64,000 nucleotides of DNA from Lachnospiraceae bacterium (GTDB taxonomy: Bacteria > Bacillota > Clostridia > Lachnospirales > Lachnospiraceae). Below the pieces are notes generated by a model. It saw only the letters and a program-made list of their open reading frames with translations, did no database searches and was not told where the DNA came from. Numbering within the stretch: the stretch's first letter is position 1; each line of letters opens with the position of its first letter. Positions 1 through 9,144 of this stretch are shown piece after piece. The translations under genes were made by a program, and so were the position numbers. The stretch spans positions 49,401-113,400 of the forward strand of contig JAUNDG010000004.1 in NCBI GenBank assembly GCA_030526195.1, given 5' to 3'.

Positions 1-66
1 AAAGGTCGAGTAAGGACGAGAAGGACCAGGAAGTACGAGAAAGATGTAAAAAAGCAAGATTCTCTC

Positions 67-72
67 TATAAT
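67..72 (+). promoter_or_regulatory. Possible -10 box upstream of ychF
   Basis: A perfect TATAAT lies about 140 bp before the ychF start, and a second candidate, TATTCT preceded by TG, lies at 90-95. Neither has a convincing -35 box at the right distance. The first 200 bases hold no other gene that I can support; the first 40 are purine-rich with repeated AGGACGAG-like words. Confidence 0.25.
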
Positions 73-208
73 GAACGGCACATTTATGCTATTCTAATAG
101 GTATGCAATACGTGGCTCGTCATCAAGTCACGAATCGGCCATCGGATCCTGCGGGATTGCGTGTGTCCGTTTCATTTTGATCATTATTGGTATGAGGAGA
201 ATATAGAT

Positions 209-1336
209 ATGAAATTAGGTATCGTCGGTCTGCCGAATGTCGGCAAGAGTACACTGTTTAATGCCATCACAGGCACAGCCAATGCCCAGGCAGCGAACTA
301 TCCGTTCTGCACCATCGAACCGAACACCGGTATCGTGGCCGTTCCGGATGAACGTCTGGATAAACTGGCTGAGCTGTGGGAAACCAACAAAAAGACACCG
401 GCTGTTGTGGAGTTCACAGACATCGCCGGCCTGCTGAAGGGTGCTTCTGAGGGCGCCGGCCTCGGCAACAAGTTCCTGGGCCACATCCGCGAATGCGACG
501 CCATCATTCATGTGGTGCGCTGCTTCGATGATGACAACATCATGCACGTTGTCGAAGATGCCACAAAGGCTGCCGCCATCGATCCGGACGGCGACATCAC
601 CTGCATCGACCTGGAGCTGATTCTGTCTGACCTTGAAATGGTTCAGAATCGTCTGGCCAAGCAGAACAAGCTGGCCAAGTCCGGCAACAAGGATGCCAAG
701 GTTGAGATCGGCATGCTGGAAGCTCTGGCTGCTCATCTGGGCGATGGCAAGAGCGCCAGAACCTTTGAATTTGACAACACAGACGAAGCCCTTGTTCTGG
801 CTATGAAGGAAATGGGGCTGCTGTCTGCGAAACCGATCATCTACGCCTGCAACATGGATGACGACGGTGTGGCTGATCCGGATGCCAACAACTATTATCA
901 GATCGTTAAGGCCAGAGCTGCCGCTGAAGGCGCTGAGGTTATTCCGATCTGTGCCAAGACAGAAGAGGAACTGTCCGAGCTGTCCGATGAAGATCGTGAG
1001 CTTTTCATGGAAGATCTGGGTCTGACAGAAAGCGGTCTGGATCGTCTGATCCGCGCCAGCTATTCTCTGCTGGGTCTGATTTCCTTCCTGACAGACGGTA
1101 AGAAGGAATGCCGTGCCTGGACCATCAAGAGAGGCACACTGGCTCCGCAGGCTGCCGGCAAGATTCATTCCGACTTCGAACGCGGCTTCATCCGTGCCCA
1201 GGTCATTTCCTTCGATAACCTGGCGGCCAACAACTTCGATTATCAGGCTGTCCGCGCTGCCGGTCTGCAGAAGACAGAAGGTAAGGAATACGAAGTCAAG
1301 GACGGCGACATCATCGAGTTCCTGTTCAATGTCTGA
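209..1336 (+). CDS. ychF: Redox-responsive ribosome-binding ATPase YchF/OLA1
   Basis: YchF belongs to the Obg-like P-loop NTPases, hydrolyses ATP rather than GTP, and binds the ribosome in the cytoplasm. The protein opens MKLGIVGLPNVGKST with the G1 P-loop at residues 7-15, followed by DIAGLLKGASEGAGLGNKFL, the family G3 region, and a C-terminal TGS-type domain ending DIIEFLFNV. At 375 residues it is close to the usual 363. The frame is open back to 161, but the ATG at 209 is preceded by GAGGAG at a good distance and begins exactly at the conserved N-terminus. lgt follows 25 bp downstream and may be cotranscribed. Confidence 0.96.
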   Translation: MKLGIVGLPNVGKSTLFNAITGTANAQAANYPFCTIEPNTGIVAVPDERLDKLAELWETNKKTPAVVEFTDIAGLLKGASEGAGLGNKFLGHIRECDAIIHVVRCFDDDNIMHVVEDATKAAAIDPDGDITCIDLELILSDLEMVQNRLAKQNKLAKSGNKDAKVEIGMLEALAAHLGDGKSARTFEFDNTDEALVLAMKEMGLLSAKPIIYACNMDDDGVADPDANNYYQIVKARAAAEGAEVIPICAKTEEELSELSDEDRELFMEDLGLTESGLDRLIRASYSLLGLISFLTDGKKECRAWTIKRGTLAPQAAGKIHSDFERGFIRAQVISFDNLAANNFDYQAVRAAGLQKTEGKEYEVKDGDIIEFLFNV

Positions 1337-1361
1337 TTGGATTTGACGATTTAGGAGTTTT

Positions 1362-2240
1362 ATGGATTATCAGATTAATTTTCCCAACCTGGGGATTGCC
1401 CTTGAGCATGTGATCAAGAGCTTTTCAATCGGGAATTTCACCGTCGCCATATACGGTGTCACCATGGCGCTGGCTCTGCTGGCCGGTCTGCTGGTGACGG
1501 AATGGCGGGCGAAGGAGACAGGACAGAACGAGGACTCATACTTCAACCTGTTCATCTGCTTCATCATTTTCGGGTTCCTGGGGGCTCGCCTTTACTATGT
1601 GGCCTTCTCCTGGGACTACTACAGCCGGCACCTGTCGGAAATTCTCAATTTCAGAGGGGGCGGCATCGCCATTTACGGCGGACTCATCGGCGGCACGCTT
1701 GTTGCCATCGTGTTCTGCAAGATTACAAAAATGAACATTTTCACCATTCTGGATACGGTTGTCATGGGTGTGTGCCTGGGCCAGATTATCGGCCGCTGGG
1801 GCAACTTCTTTAACAGAGAAGCCTTCGGCGGGTACACCGATAACCTGCTGGCCATGCAGCTGCCGGTGTCCGCGGTGCGGTCCAATGAGATCACCCAGCA
1901 AATGTGGGACAATCTGGTGACCATCAATGGGGTTGATTTCATTCAGGTGCATCCCACCTTCCTGTATGAAGGTCTGTGGAATCTGGCCGTGCTGATTCTG
2001 CTCTTTATCTTCAGAAACAAAACGAAGTTCAAGGGCGAGACTTTCTTCCGTTACCTTTTTGGTTACGGCATCGGCCGTTTCTGGATCGAGTCCCTGCGGA
2101 CCGACCAGCTGATCATCGGCCATACCGGTATTCCGATTTCCATGGTGATCGCCGCAGCGGCCGTGATCGTGTCGGTGGTGGTGATCCTGGTGGGACGGTC
2201 ACGCGCGAAGAAGGCCGAGGCTGCGGAAAGCGCATCCTGA
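1362..2240 (+). CDS. lgt: Prolipoprotein diacylglyceryl transferase
   Basis: This membrane enzyme moves diacylglycerol from phosphatidylglycerol to the lipobox cysteine of prolipoproteins. The 292-residue protein is strongly hydrophobic with about seven membrane segments. It carries the family motifs GGGIAIYGGLIGG (near residue 100), GRWGNFFNREAFGG (near 145, containing the signature arginine, asparagine and glutamate) and HPTFLYEGLWNL. TAGGAG precedes the ATG. The C-terminal tail is basic and alanine-rich. Likely clients in this window are the lipoproteins at 48986 and 59614. A strong terminator follows at 2315. Confidence 0.96.
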   Translation: MDYQINFPNLGIALEHVIKSFSIGNFTVAIYGVTMALALLAGLLVTEWRAKETGQNEDSYFNLFICFIIFGFLGARLYYVAFSWDYYSRHLSEILNFRGGGIAIYGGLIGGTLVAIVFCKITKMNIFTILDTVVMGVCLGQIIGRWGNFFNREAFGGYTDNLLAMQLPVSAVRSNEITQQMWDNLVTINGVDFIQVHPTFLYEGLWNLAVLILLFIFRNKTKFKGETFFRYLFGYGIGRFWIESLRTDQLIIGHTGIPISMVIAAAAVIVSVVVILVGRSRAKKAEAAESAS

Positions 2241-2314
2241 TCCCAAAAGTGGAGAGGCCAGAACGACGGAAAGTCGACCTGTGAGACAAGTGAATAATGT
2301 AAGAAACCATGAAG

Positions 2315-2345
2315 AGGCTGTCGCATCTGCGGCAGCCTTTTTTTC
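2315..2345 (+). terminator. Rho-independent terminator after lgt
   Basis: A 10-bp stem AGGCTGTCGC / GCGGCAGCCT with one G-U pair and loop ATCT is followed by eight T residues. It separates ychF-lgt from the mraZ transcription unit. Confidence 0.9.
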
Positions 2346-2433
2346 ATACCCCGGTGGGCGATTGTGGGGGACGGAGTGGGGGAAACCCAAGAGAAATTTA
2401 GACTTTTTTTATGGCGCGCACCTTCTCAAATCC

Positions 2434-2462
2434 TTGTGTTTTGCCATTTTGTGATGTAGAAT
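2434..2462 (+). promoter_or_regulatory. Promoter of the mraZ division cluster
   Basis: TTGTGT (2434-2439) and TAGAAT (2457-2462) are separated by 17 bp, a sigma-A type promoter. The predicted start near 2469 lies just before the MraZ repeat array at 2473-2507, so bound MraZ would obstruct initiation. Confidence 0.65.
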
Positions 2463-2472
2463 AATAGAAAAG

Positions 2473-2507
2473 TGGCGCGAAATGGGTAAAAATGTCACGA
2501 AGTGGAG
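2473..2507 (+). promoter_or_regulatory. MraZ operator repeats
   Basis: Four TG-starting pentamers occur at an exact 10-bp period: TGGCG at 2473, TGGGT at 2483, TGTCA at 2493 and TGGAG at 2503. MraZ is known to repress its own operon by binding TGGGN5 direct repeats just upstream of mraZ. The spacing and position match, although only one of the four units is a full TGGG. The last unit also provides the GGAG ribosome-binding sequence of mraZ. Confidence 0.75.
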
Positions 2508-2514
2508 TTAAAAC

Positions 2515-2949
2515 GTGTTTCTACATACCTACGAACATTCAATAGATGCTAAGGGGAGATTGATCATTCCCGCCAAGTATCGCGACGATATCGACGGTAA
2601 GCCGGTTGTCGTGACTCGTGGTTGGGATGCCAATCTGGTTGTCTATACAATGGATGCGTGGGAAGAATACGTAAAATCGTGGCTTGAGTTACCCGGCTCC
2701 GATCCCAAAGTCCGTAAATACAGACGTTTTATCGCGACCAATGCGGAACAGTGCGAACTGGACAAGCAGGGCCGCATCCTGATCTCACAGACCTTACGTG
2801 ACCATGCCGGTCTTGATAAGGATGTGATCATCAGCGGCAACCTGACAAATTTCGAAATCTGGAGTCCGGAGCGCTGGGAAGAGATCAGTGATTTCGGCGA
2901 TGATGATACGATCGCCAGAGAGATCGGTGAACTGAACGCCCGCATCTGA
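2515..2949 (+). CDS. mraZ: Transcriptional regulator MraZ
   Basis: MraZ is a DNA-binding protein with two SpoVT-AbrB type half-domains that represses the division/cell-wall operon it heads. The protein has the family start MFLHTYEHSIDAKGRLIIPA and a second half-domain around CELDKQGRILISQTLRDHAG. Its 144 residues match the family length. The start is a GTG at 2515 with GGAG about 8 bp upstream. The upstream TGG repeats at 10-bp spacing support autoregulation. rsmH follows after 143 bp in which I see no gene. Confidence 0.96.
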   Translation: MFLHTYEHSIDAKGRLIIPAKYRDDIDGKPVVVTRGWDANLVVYTMDAWEEYVKSWLELPGSDPKVRKYRRFIATNAEQCELDKQGRILISQTLRDHAGLDKDVIISGNLTNFEIWSPERWEEISDFGDDDTIAREIGELNARI

Positions 2950-3092
2950 TGCAGCAGGCCGATGGCCGGCACAAACGAAAGCTTAAGCCGTCAAACAGAG
3001 CGGCCGGCACAATGAATGCCGCAGCTGACAGCATCAAGGGCACAACAGTTCAAAACTGACAGGGGAGACTTCCAAGCGAAAAGGAAATGACT

Positions 3093-4028
3093 ATGGAATT
3101 TGTTCATAAATCGGTATTGCTGAAGGAAACAGTGGATGGCGTCAATGTCCGACCCGGCGGCCTTTATGTCGACGGCACTCTGGGCGGCGGCGGTCATTCA
3201 GAGGAAATCCTGAAGCGTCTGGGAGACAGCGGCAAACTGATCGGCATCGATCGGGATGAGGAAGCCATTGCGGCCGCTTCGAAACGACTGGCAATCTTTG
3301 GGGAAAGATTCCAGGCTGTTCACAGTAACTACGGCGACATGCCGGCAGCCTTAAAGGCGCTGGGCATCGACAAGGTCGATGGCATCGTGCTTGATCTGGG
3401 CGTGTCATCCTATCAGCTGGATAATGCGGAAAGAGGGTTTTCGTATATGGCTGATGCCCCGCTTGATATGAGAATGGATCGTTCCCAGCCTATGACGGCT
3501 TATGATATCGTCAACGGCTACAGCGAACATGATCTCACACGCATCATCCGGGAGTACGGAGAAGACAAATGCGCCCGCAGCATCGCCTCACACATTGTGA
3601 AGGCACGGGAGGAAAAACCGGTTTCAACCACTGGGGAGTTGGTTGATATCATCAGGGCTTCCATTCCCATGAAGCTGCAGAAAAGCGGCGGACATCCCGC
3701 CAAACGCACATTTCAGGCATTACGCATCGAGCTTAATCAGGAACTGACCGTGCTGCGGGATTGCATCGACAGTCTCATCGACTGCCTGGCAGAGGGCGGC
3801 CGGCTCAGCATTATCACCTTTCATTCGCTGGAGGATCGCATCATCAAGGAAGCCTTCCGCCGCAATGAAAATCCCTGCACCTGCCCGCCGAGTTTTCCGG
3901 TGTGCGTGTGCGGGAAAAAATCAAAGGGGCGCGTTGTAACCCGCAAGCCGATCCTGCCCTCAGCGGAGGAGATGGCGGAAAACAGCCGGGCCAAGAGCGC
4001 CAAACTGCGTGTCTTTGAACACATCTGA
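3093..4028 (+). CDS. rsmH: 16S rRNA m4C1402 N4-methyltransferase RsmH (MraW)
   Basis: RsmH methylates N4 of C1402 in 16S rRNA using S-adenosylmethionine. The protein shows the N-terminal [16 protein letters not shown], the SAM-binding [27 protein letters not shown] and, near the C-terminus, [16 protein letters not shown] with the cysteine-rich [15 protein letters not shown] segment. I place the start at 3093 because AAAAGGA (3079-3085) is 7 bp away; the in-frame ATG at 3087 would be only 1 bp from it. The protein is 311 residues, the normal size. It sits second in the cluster, as is usual after mraZ. Confidence 0.96.
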   Translation: MEFVHKSVLLKETVDGVNVRPGGLYVDGTLGGGGHSEEILKRLGDSGKLIGIDRDEEAIAAASKRLAIFGERFQAVHSNYGDMPAALKALGIDKVDGIVLDLGVSSYQLDNAERGFSYMADAPLDMRMDRSQPMTAYDIVNGYSEHDLTRIIREYGEDKCARSIASHIVKAREEKPVSTTGELVDIIRASIPMKLQKSGGHPAKRTFQALRIELNQELTVLRDCIDSLIDCLAEGGRLSIITFHSLEDRIIKEAFRRNENPCTCPPSFPVCVCGKKSKGRVVTRKPILPSAEEMAENSRAKSAKLRVFEHI

Positions 4029-4032
4029 CAGG

Positions 4033-4121
4033 CCATTTTCGCAGGCCGATGCGCCATTTTAGAAAATGACGCATCGCAGCCGCAGACCATTTTCGAAAAG
4101 ACAGGGGAGCCTTTTGAGAAA
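4033..4121. repeat. Cluster of CATTTTC/GAAAATG palindromes before ftsL
   Basis: Within 90 bp of the rsmH-ftsL gap there are four copies of CATTTTC or its complement. One forms the hairpin GATGCG-C-CATTTT / AAAATG-A-CGCATC at 4048-4075 with a 2-nt loop and a single mismatch. The others are at about 4034, 4087 and 4115. No T-run follows, so it is not an ordinary terminator. Confidence 0.6.
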
Positions 4122-4199
4122 ATGCGGCGTGTCAGCCAAAAACACTAAACAAGCGGACGGGGAGTGTCCGCCAATAATAAGGAACGGAAGAGTAAAAGT

Positions 4200-4682
4200 A
4201 TGGCAGCAAGAAGAAGGGTAAACACACAGCGAGATTATCGCTATATGCCTGTGGACGGTACCACCGCCCGCCAGGCCGTGGCCTACCCCCGTGAGGAGGA
4301 GCGGCGGCGGAAAAAACGCGTCAGCTCACAGACACGGGAAAACAGAGCCAGAGCCCTTTCTATGAACCGCAGCTTCGTTGTTTTCCTGACAGTGGCCGCG
4401 GTTGTCTGCGTGCTTATGTGCGTCTATTATCTTCAGGCTCGTGCCCTCTTAACGGCACAGATCGATTCTAATGCGAAGCTGGAATCCCGGCTGACAAAAC
4501 TTCAAAGCGAAAATGACGCTCTCTACGAAACCATTTCCAACAATGTGGACCTTGATCATGTCCGTGACGTGGCCATCAATGATCTTGGCATGACCTATGC
4601 CACCGAAGACCAGATCATCTGGTATAATACGGAAGGCAGCGGTTACATGAGACAGTATCAGGAGGTTCCGACAGGAAACTGA
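4200..4682 (+). CDS. ftsL: FtsL-like septum formation protein
   Basis: FtsL is a small bitopic divisome protein that forms a complex with DivIC/FtsB and DivIB/FtsQ. The product has a basic, arginine-rich cytoplasmic N-terminus, one membrane segment (FVVFLTVAAVVCVLMCVYYL) and a short external coiled coil with heptad-like spacing (AKLESRLTKLQSENDALYET), then the typical VRDVAINDLGM stretch. A GTG at 4164 is in frame, but GGAAG 9 bp before the ATG at 4200 favours the later start, giving 160 residues. Identification rests on topology and on its place between rsmH and the PBP, because FtsL sequences are poorly conserved. Confidence 0.8.
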   Translation: MAARRRVNTQRDYRYMPVDGTTARQAVAYPREEERRRKKRVSSQTRENRARALSMNRSFVVFLTVAAVVCVLMCVYYLQARALLTAQIDSNAKLESRLTKLQSENDALYETISNNVDLDHVRDVAINDLGMTYATEDQIIWYNTEGSGYMRQYQEVPTGN

Positions 4683-4692
4683 GGCTTAGCCT

Positions 4693-6780
4693 ATGCTATG
4701 GAGACGTAAGAAAAAGAAGAAGGCCCGGCCGATGCCGGTCCGAAAGCTGAATAATAAAATGAAACGAAAGCTGGCAGGATTATTTGTTTTAATCGTGCTG
4801 GCTTTAATTTGTCTGGTGGGACGTCTGACGTATATCAGTGCGGTCAGCGGTGAAAAGTATGCCCGTCAGGTATTATCCCTGTCTCAGAGGCAGTATGGTA
4901 ACACCATTTTGCCCTATAAGAGGGGCGATATTCTGGATGCCAACGGTCTGACGCTGGCCACCAGTGAAAAGCGGTACAATGTCATTCTGGACTGCAAGGC
5001 TGTCAACAGCAGCGAGGACTACAAGGAACCCACCATCGAGGCTCTGGCCACCTTTTTCGACATTAAAGAAGATGTCATTCTGGGGAAACTGATGTCTGAC
5101 AAGACAAAGAATTCCATGTATCAGGTGCTCAAGAAGGCCGTGTCGGTGGAAGAGAAGCAGGCCTTTGATAATTACAAATCCCCCAAGGATGTGTCAAGCA
5201 TCACCAAGGAGGAACTGGAGGAACGCGGTAAGATCAAAGGCGTGTCCTTTGAAGAAATCTATGTGCGCATTTACCCGCAGAAGACACTGGCCTGCGATGT
5301 TATCGGTTTCACCAACGGTGATAACACCGCCGACTGGGGTATCGAAGGGTATTACACCAACACCTTAAACGGGGTGGACGGCCGTAAGTATGGTCACTGG
5401 AACGAAAATGATGAGCTGACACAGACCATCATCGAGCCGGAGGACGGTCATTCGGTGATCACCACCATTGATGCCAACATTCAGAAGGTGGTGGAAGATC
5501 GAATCGCTAAGTTTGAGGACATGTACAACAACGGCCCCTACGGGTCCGACGGCGGTGCCGCCAACGTGGGTGTGGTCATCATGAATCCCAACGACGGGTC
5601 GATTCTGGCCATGGCCAGCTCCGACCCCTATGATCTCAACAACCCCAGAGACCTGACCCGTTTCCTGGACGATGAGAAGATCAAGGAGATGTCCGACACA
5701 GAGAAGCTGGAATACCTGCAGAAACTGTGGCGTAACTATTGTATCTCCGATGCCTACGAACCGGGGTCTGTATTCAAGCCCACGGTGGTCAGCGCCGGCT
5801 TCCAGTCGGGCACGCTGGCGGGCAATGAAAAGTTTTACTGCGACGGCGGTCAGACCGTGGCCGGCACCTACATCAAGTGTGCCGAGGAAGAGGGTCACGG
5901 CGATGAGGCTCTGCTGGATATCATCCGGAATTCCTGCAACGACGGCATGATGCAGATCGCTGAGAAAATGGGGATGGAGACCTTCTGCAAGTATCAGAAG
6001 CTCTTCAACTTCGGGTCCCGCACCGGTATCGATCTGTCCGGTGAGGCTTCCGGTATTCTCTACAGCCCCGACACCATGGGCGCTGTGGACCTGGCCACCT
6101 CCTCCTTCGGGCAGGGCTTCACCTGCACCATGATCCAGGAGGCTGCAGCCATCGCCTCTGTTATCAACGGCGGTAATTATTACCAGCCCCGGGTTGTGTC
6201 CCGGATCCTGGATTCCGACGGCAGCACCATTCGCGACGTGGAACCCACTTTGATGAAACAGACCATTTCCGAAGAGGTGTCTGACACCCTGCGGACTTAT
6301 ATGAAGGCTGCCGTGGACAACGGGACCTGCGTTTACAGCAAGGTCAGCGGTTATTCCATGGGCGGCAAGTCCGGGACAGCCCAGAAGCTGCCCCGCGGCA
6401 ACGGCAAATATCTGGTTTCCTTCATCGGCTTTACCCCGGTGGAGAATCCGCAGCTCCTCATCTATGTGGTTGTGGATGAGCCGAATGTGGAAAACCAGGA
6501 CGACAACCGCTTCCCGCAGTGGATCGCCAAGGACATCCTGACCAACATTTTGCCGTATATGAACATTTATCCGGATGAAGCCCCCACTGAAATGGATGAG
6601 ATGCTTCTGGAACCGGAAAGATCCACCGAACTGCCGGAAACACCTGTGGTTGATGCAGTGGCGGATACCAACGTGCCGGTGCCGGCGGAAACCACCGGTG
6701 TGAGCAATGAAAATCCCAACGGCGGCAACAACGCCCAGTCCGACGGCTTCACCAATGAAGATGCCGGCATAGAAGAATAA
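4693..6780 (+). CDS. Class B penicillin-binding protein (FtsI/SpoVD type)
   Basis: This is a peptidoglycan transpeptidase of the division septum. It has a basic N-terminus, one membrane anchor near residues 27-47, a PBP dimerisation region, and a transpeptidase domain with all three active-site motifs: S359-V-F-K (SxxK), S414-C-N (SxN) and K559-S-G (KTG class). The 695 residues end in an acidic, proline-rich tail of about 70 residues (VADTNVPVPAETTG...) in place of the PASTA repeats found in SpoVD and PBP2x, so the choice between vegetative FtsI and sporulation SpoVD is open. It starts 10 bp after ftsL. Confidence 0.93.
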   Translation: MLWRRKKKKKARPMPVRKLNNKMKRKLAGLFVLIVLALICLVGRLTYISAVSGEKYARQVLSLSQRQYGNTILPYKRGDILDANGLTLATSEKRYNVILDCKAVNSSEDYKEPTIEALATFFDIKEDVILGKLMSDKTKNSMYQVLKKAVSVEEKQAFDNYKSPKDVSSITKEELEERGKIKGVSFEEIYVRIYPQKTLACDVIGFTNGDNTADWGIEGYYTNTLNGVDGRKYGHWNENDELTQTIIEPEDGHSVITTIDANIQKVVEDRIAKFEDMYNNGPYGSDGGAANVGVVIMNPNDGSILAMASSDPYDLNNPRDLTRFLDDEKIKEMSDTEKLEYLQKLWRNYCISDAYEPGSVFKPTVVSAGFQSGTLAGNEKFYCDGGQTVAGTYIKCAEEEGHGDEALLDIIRNSCNDGMMQIAEKMGMETFCKYQKLFNFGSRTGIDLSGEASGILYSPDTMGAVDLATSSFGQGFTCTMIQEAAAIASVINGGNYYQPRVVSRILDSDGSTIRDVEPTLMKQTISEEVSDTLRTYMKAAVDNGTCVYSKVSGYSMGGKSGTAQKLPRGNGKYLVSFIGFTPVENPQLLIYVVVDEPNVENQDDNRFPQWIAKDILTNILPYMNIYPDEAPTEMDEMLLEPERSTELPETPVVDAVADTNVPVPAETTGVSNENPNGGNNAQSDGFTNEDAGIEE

Positions 6781-6789
6781 GAGGATGGA

Positions 6790-6819
6790 TTAGACATTTT
6801 CCTCCGGGAGGTGTACAAT
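6790..6819 (+). promoter_or_regulatory. Possible internal promoter before mraY
   Basis: TTAGAC (6790-6795) and TACAAT (6814-6819) are 18 bp apart in the short gap between the PBP gene and mraY. The spacer contains the palindrome CCTCCGGGAGG. The -35 match is only moderate. Confidence 0.35.
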
Positions 6820-6868
6820 CTCCCTTTGAAGTTTGCGTACATATAAGGAAGATTAGGAGATTAAAACT

Positions 6869-7831
6869 ATGATGGTAGATTGGACAGCGATCGTGCCGCT
6901 GTTTGTGGCCTTTGCGGTCAGCGCGGCAACAGGTCCGGTGATCATTCCTATTTTAAGACGACTTAAGATGGGTCAGACAGAAAGAAAAGAAGGTGTGCAG
7001 TCCCACCTGAAAAAAGCCGGGACTCCCACTATGGGCGGCATCATGATCATTTTAGGTGTGCTGGTGGCCTCCCTGCTCTTTATCGTGAAGTGCCCGAAGA
7101 TCGGCCCGGTGCTGTTTCTGACACTGGCCTTCTCAGCGGTCGGCTTTATCGATGACTTCCTCAAGGTGGTCAAGCGCCACCCGGACGGTCTGCTGCCGAA
7201 GCAGAAACTCATCATGCAGGTTATCATCACCGCCATTTTCTATGTGCTGATGGTGCATGTGGCCGAAGTGGACCTGACTCTGCGGATCCCCTTCTCCGGC
7301 GGCAAGATGCTGGATATCGGCTTTCTGGCCATTCCGCTGATGTTCTTTGCCATTATCGGTACCGTCAACGGCACTAACTTCACCGATGGTCTTGATGGCC
7401 TCGCCTCATCCGTCACCACCGTGGTGGCCGTGTTCTTTACGGTAGCCTCCCTGCTGATGGATGCCGGTCTTGCTCCCATGGCTGCCGGTTTTGCCGGAGC
7501 TCTGATGGGCTTCCTCATCTACAATGCCTTCCCGGCCAAGGTCTTCATGGGCGACACCGGGTCACTGGCACTGGGCGGTTTTGTGGCCGGTATGGCGTAT
7601 ATGATGCACATGCCGCTCTACATCCTTATCATCGGTCTCATTTATCTGGTGGAAGTGTTATCCGTTATGCTGCAGGTGACTTATTTCAAAGCCACCCACG
7701 GCAAACGTCTCTTTAAAATGTCACCGATTCATCATCACTTTGAACTTTGCGGCTGGTCAGAAACCAAGATCGTGACAGTCTTCACGGTCATCACAGCCCT
7801 GCTGTGCCTGGTCGGCCTTATGGCTCTGTAA
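6869..7831 (+). CDS. mraY: Phospho-N-acetylmuramoyl-pentapeptide transferase
   Basis: MraY transfers phospho-MurNAc-pentapeptide to undecaprenyl phosphate and makes lipid I at the inner face of the membrane. The 320-residue protein has about ten membrane segments and the family motifs GFIDDFLKV, the aspartate-rich NGTNFTDGLDGLA, and the late HHHFELCGWSE loop. TTAGGAGA at 6854-6860 is 8 bp before the ATG at 6869. murD follows 14 bp after the stop. Confidence 0.97.
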   Translation: MMVDWTAIVPLFVAFAVSAATGPVIIPILRRLKMGQTERKEGVQSHLKKAGTPTMGGIMIILGVLVASLLFIVKCPKIGPVLFLTLAFSAVGFIDDFLKVVKRHPDGLLPKQKLIMQVIITAIFYVLMVHVAEVDLTLRIPFSGGKMLDIGFLAIPLMFFAIIGTVNGTNFTDGLDGLASSVTTVVAVFFTVASLLMDAGLAPMAAGFAGALMGFLIYNAFPAKVFMGDTGSLALGGFVAGMAYMMHMPLYILIIGLIYLVEVLSVMLQVTYFKATHGKRLFKMSPIHHHFELCGWSETKIVTVFTVITALLCLVGLMAL

Positions 7832-7845
7832 GAAAGGCGCCATTT

Positions 7846-9138
7846 ATGGAATTAAAGAATAAGAAGGTTCTGGTCTACGGATCAGGCAAAAGCGGTCAGG
7901 GGGCCGCGGCTCTGCTGGAAAAATGCGGCGCCGAACCCTTCATTTACGATGACAGTATGGGCGACCTGCCGGATCTGTCCACGCTGGATGCAGCGGTTTT
8001 AAGCCCCGGCGTGCCCACAGATAAACCGCAGGTGCTGGCCTTAAAGGCAGCCGGCATCCCGGTGATCGGCGAAGTGGAGCTGGCCTACATCACAGGCCGG
8101 GGCCGCGTGCTGGCCATCACAGGCACCAACGGCAAAACCACCACCACCTCATTGGTGGGGGCCATCATGAGAGCGGCTCAGGATTCCGTCTTCGTGGTGG
8201 GCAACATCGGCACACCCTACACCTCCGTGGCGTTGGACACACGGGAGGAGAGCGCGGTGGTGGCCGAGATTTCCAGCTTCCAGCTTGAAACGGCCGAGAC
8301 CTTCCATCCGGTGGTCTCCGCCATTCTCAATATCACCGAGGATCATCTCAACCGCCATCACACGATGGAAGAGTACATCCGGGTGAAGGAAACCATTTCC
8401 AAAAATCAGACAAAGGCCGATACCTGCGTCCTCAACTACGAGGATGAGGTGCTGCGGGCCTTTGGCGAGGTCTGCCCCGCATCGGTGGTCTATTTCTCCA
8501 GTGCCCGTCCTTTAGAAACTGGGTATTATCTCGAGAATGACAGGATTCGCCTGGCCCGCAACGGTGAGGTTAAAGACATCGTGGCGGTGGATGACCTGCA
8601 GCTCATCGGTATCCACAATGTGGAAAATGTGATGGCGGGTATCGCCATGACGGAAGCTGCCGGCGTGCCCATGGATGTGATCGTGGAAGCGGTCAAGGCC
8701 TTTACCGCCGTGGAGCACCGCATTGAATACGTGGGCAAAAAGAACGGCGTTGTCTGGTACAACGATTCCAAGGGCACCAACCCGGATGCCGCCATCAAGG
8801 GCATCGAGGCCATGAAATGGCCTACCCTGCTCATCGGGGGCGGTTACGACAAGGGCTCCGATTACGGTCCCTGGATCCGGGCTTTTAACGGCAAGGTGAA
8901 ATATTTTGTCCTGGAAGGTGCCACACGTTTTGACATCGAAAAGGCTGCCCTTGAAAATGGTTTTCCGGCAGACCGTATTATTATGAAGGAAAACATGACC
9001 GAGGCCATGGATTTCTGTGCGGCCCATGCGGAGGCAGGGGATGCCATCCTGCTGTCACCGGCCTGTGCCAGCTGGGGCGAATTCCCGAACTATGAGGTCC
9101 GCGGGCAGGTCTTCAAGGATTATTTCCGTGCCCTGTAA
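7846..9138 (+). CDS. murD: UDP-N-acetylmuramoyl-L-alanine--D-glutamate ligase
   Basis: MurD adds D-glutamate to UDP-MurNAc-L-alanine in the cytoplasm using ATP. The protein has a Rossmann-like N-terminus (KKVLVYGSGKSGQGAAALL), the Mur-ligase ATP loop ITGTNGKTTTTSLVG, the central EISSFQLETAETF and NITEDHLNRH motifs, and the C-terminal LLSPACASWGEF ending. The frame is open back to 7747 inside mraY, but AGAAAGG at 7831-7837 is 8 bp before the ATG at 7846 and gives a standard 430-residue protein. murF, ftsW, murG and murC do not follow. Confidence 0.96.
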   Translation: MELKNKKVLVYGSGKSGQGAAALLEKCGAEPFIYDDSMGDLPDLSTLDAAVLSPGVPTDKPQVLALKAAGIPVIGEVELAYITGRGRVLAITGTNGKTTTTSLVGAIMRAAQDSVFVVGNIGTPYTSVALDTREESAVVAEISSFQLETAETFHPVVSAILNITEDHLNRHHTMEEYIRVKETISKNQTKADTCVLNYEDEVLRAFGEVCPASVVYFSSARPLETGYYLENDRIRLARNGEVKDIVAVDDLQLIGIHNVENVMAGIAMTEAAGVPMDVIVEAVKAFTAVEHRIEYVGKKNGVVWYNDSKGTNPDAAIKGIEAMKWPTLLIGGGYDKGSDYGPWIRAFNGKVKYFVLEGATRFDIEKAALENGFPADRIIMKENMTEAMDFCAAHAEAGDAILLSPACASWGEFPNYEVRGQVFKDYFRAL

Positions 9139-9144
9139 AATAAT

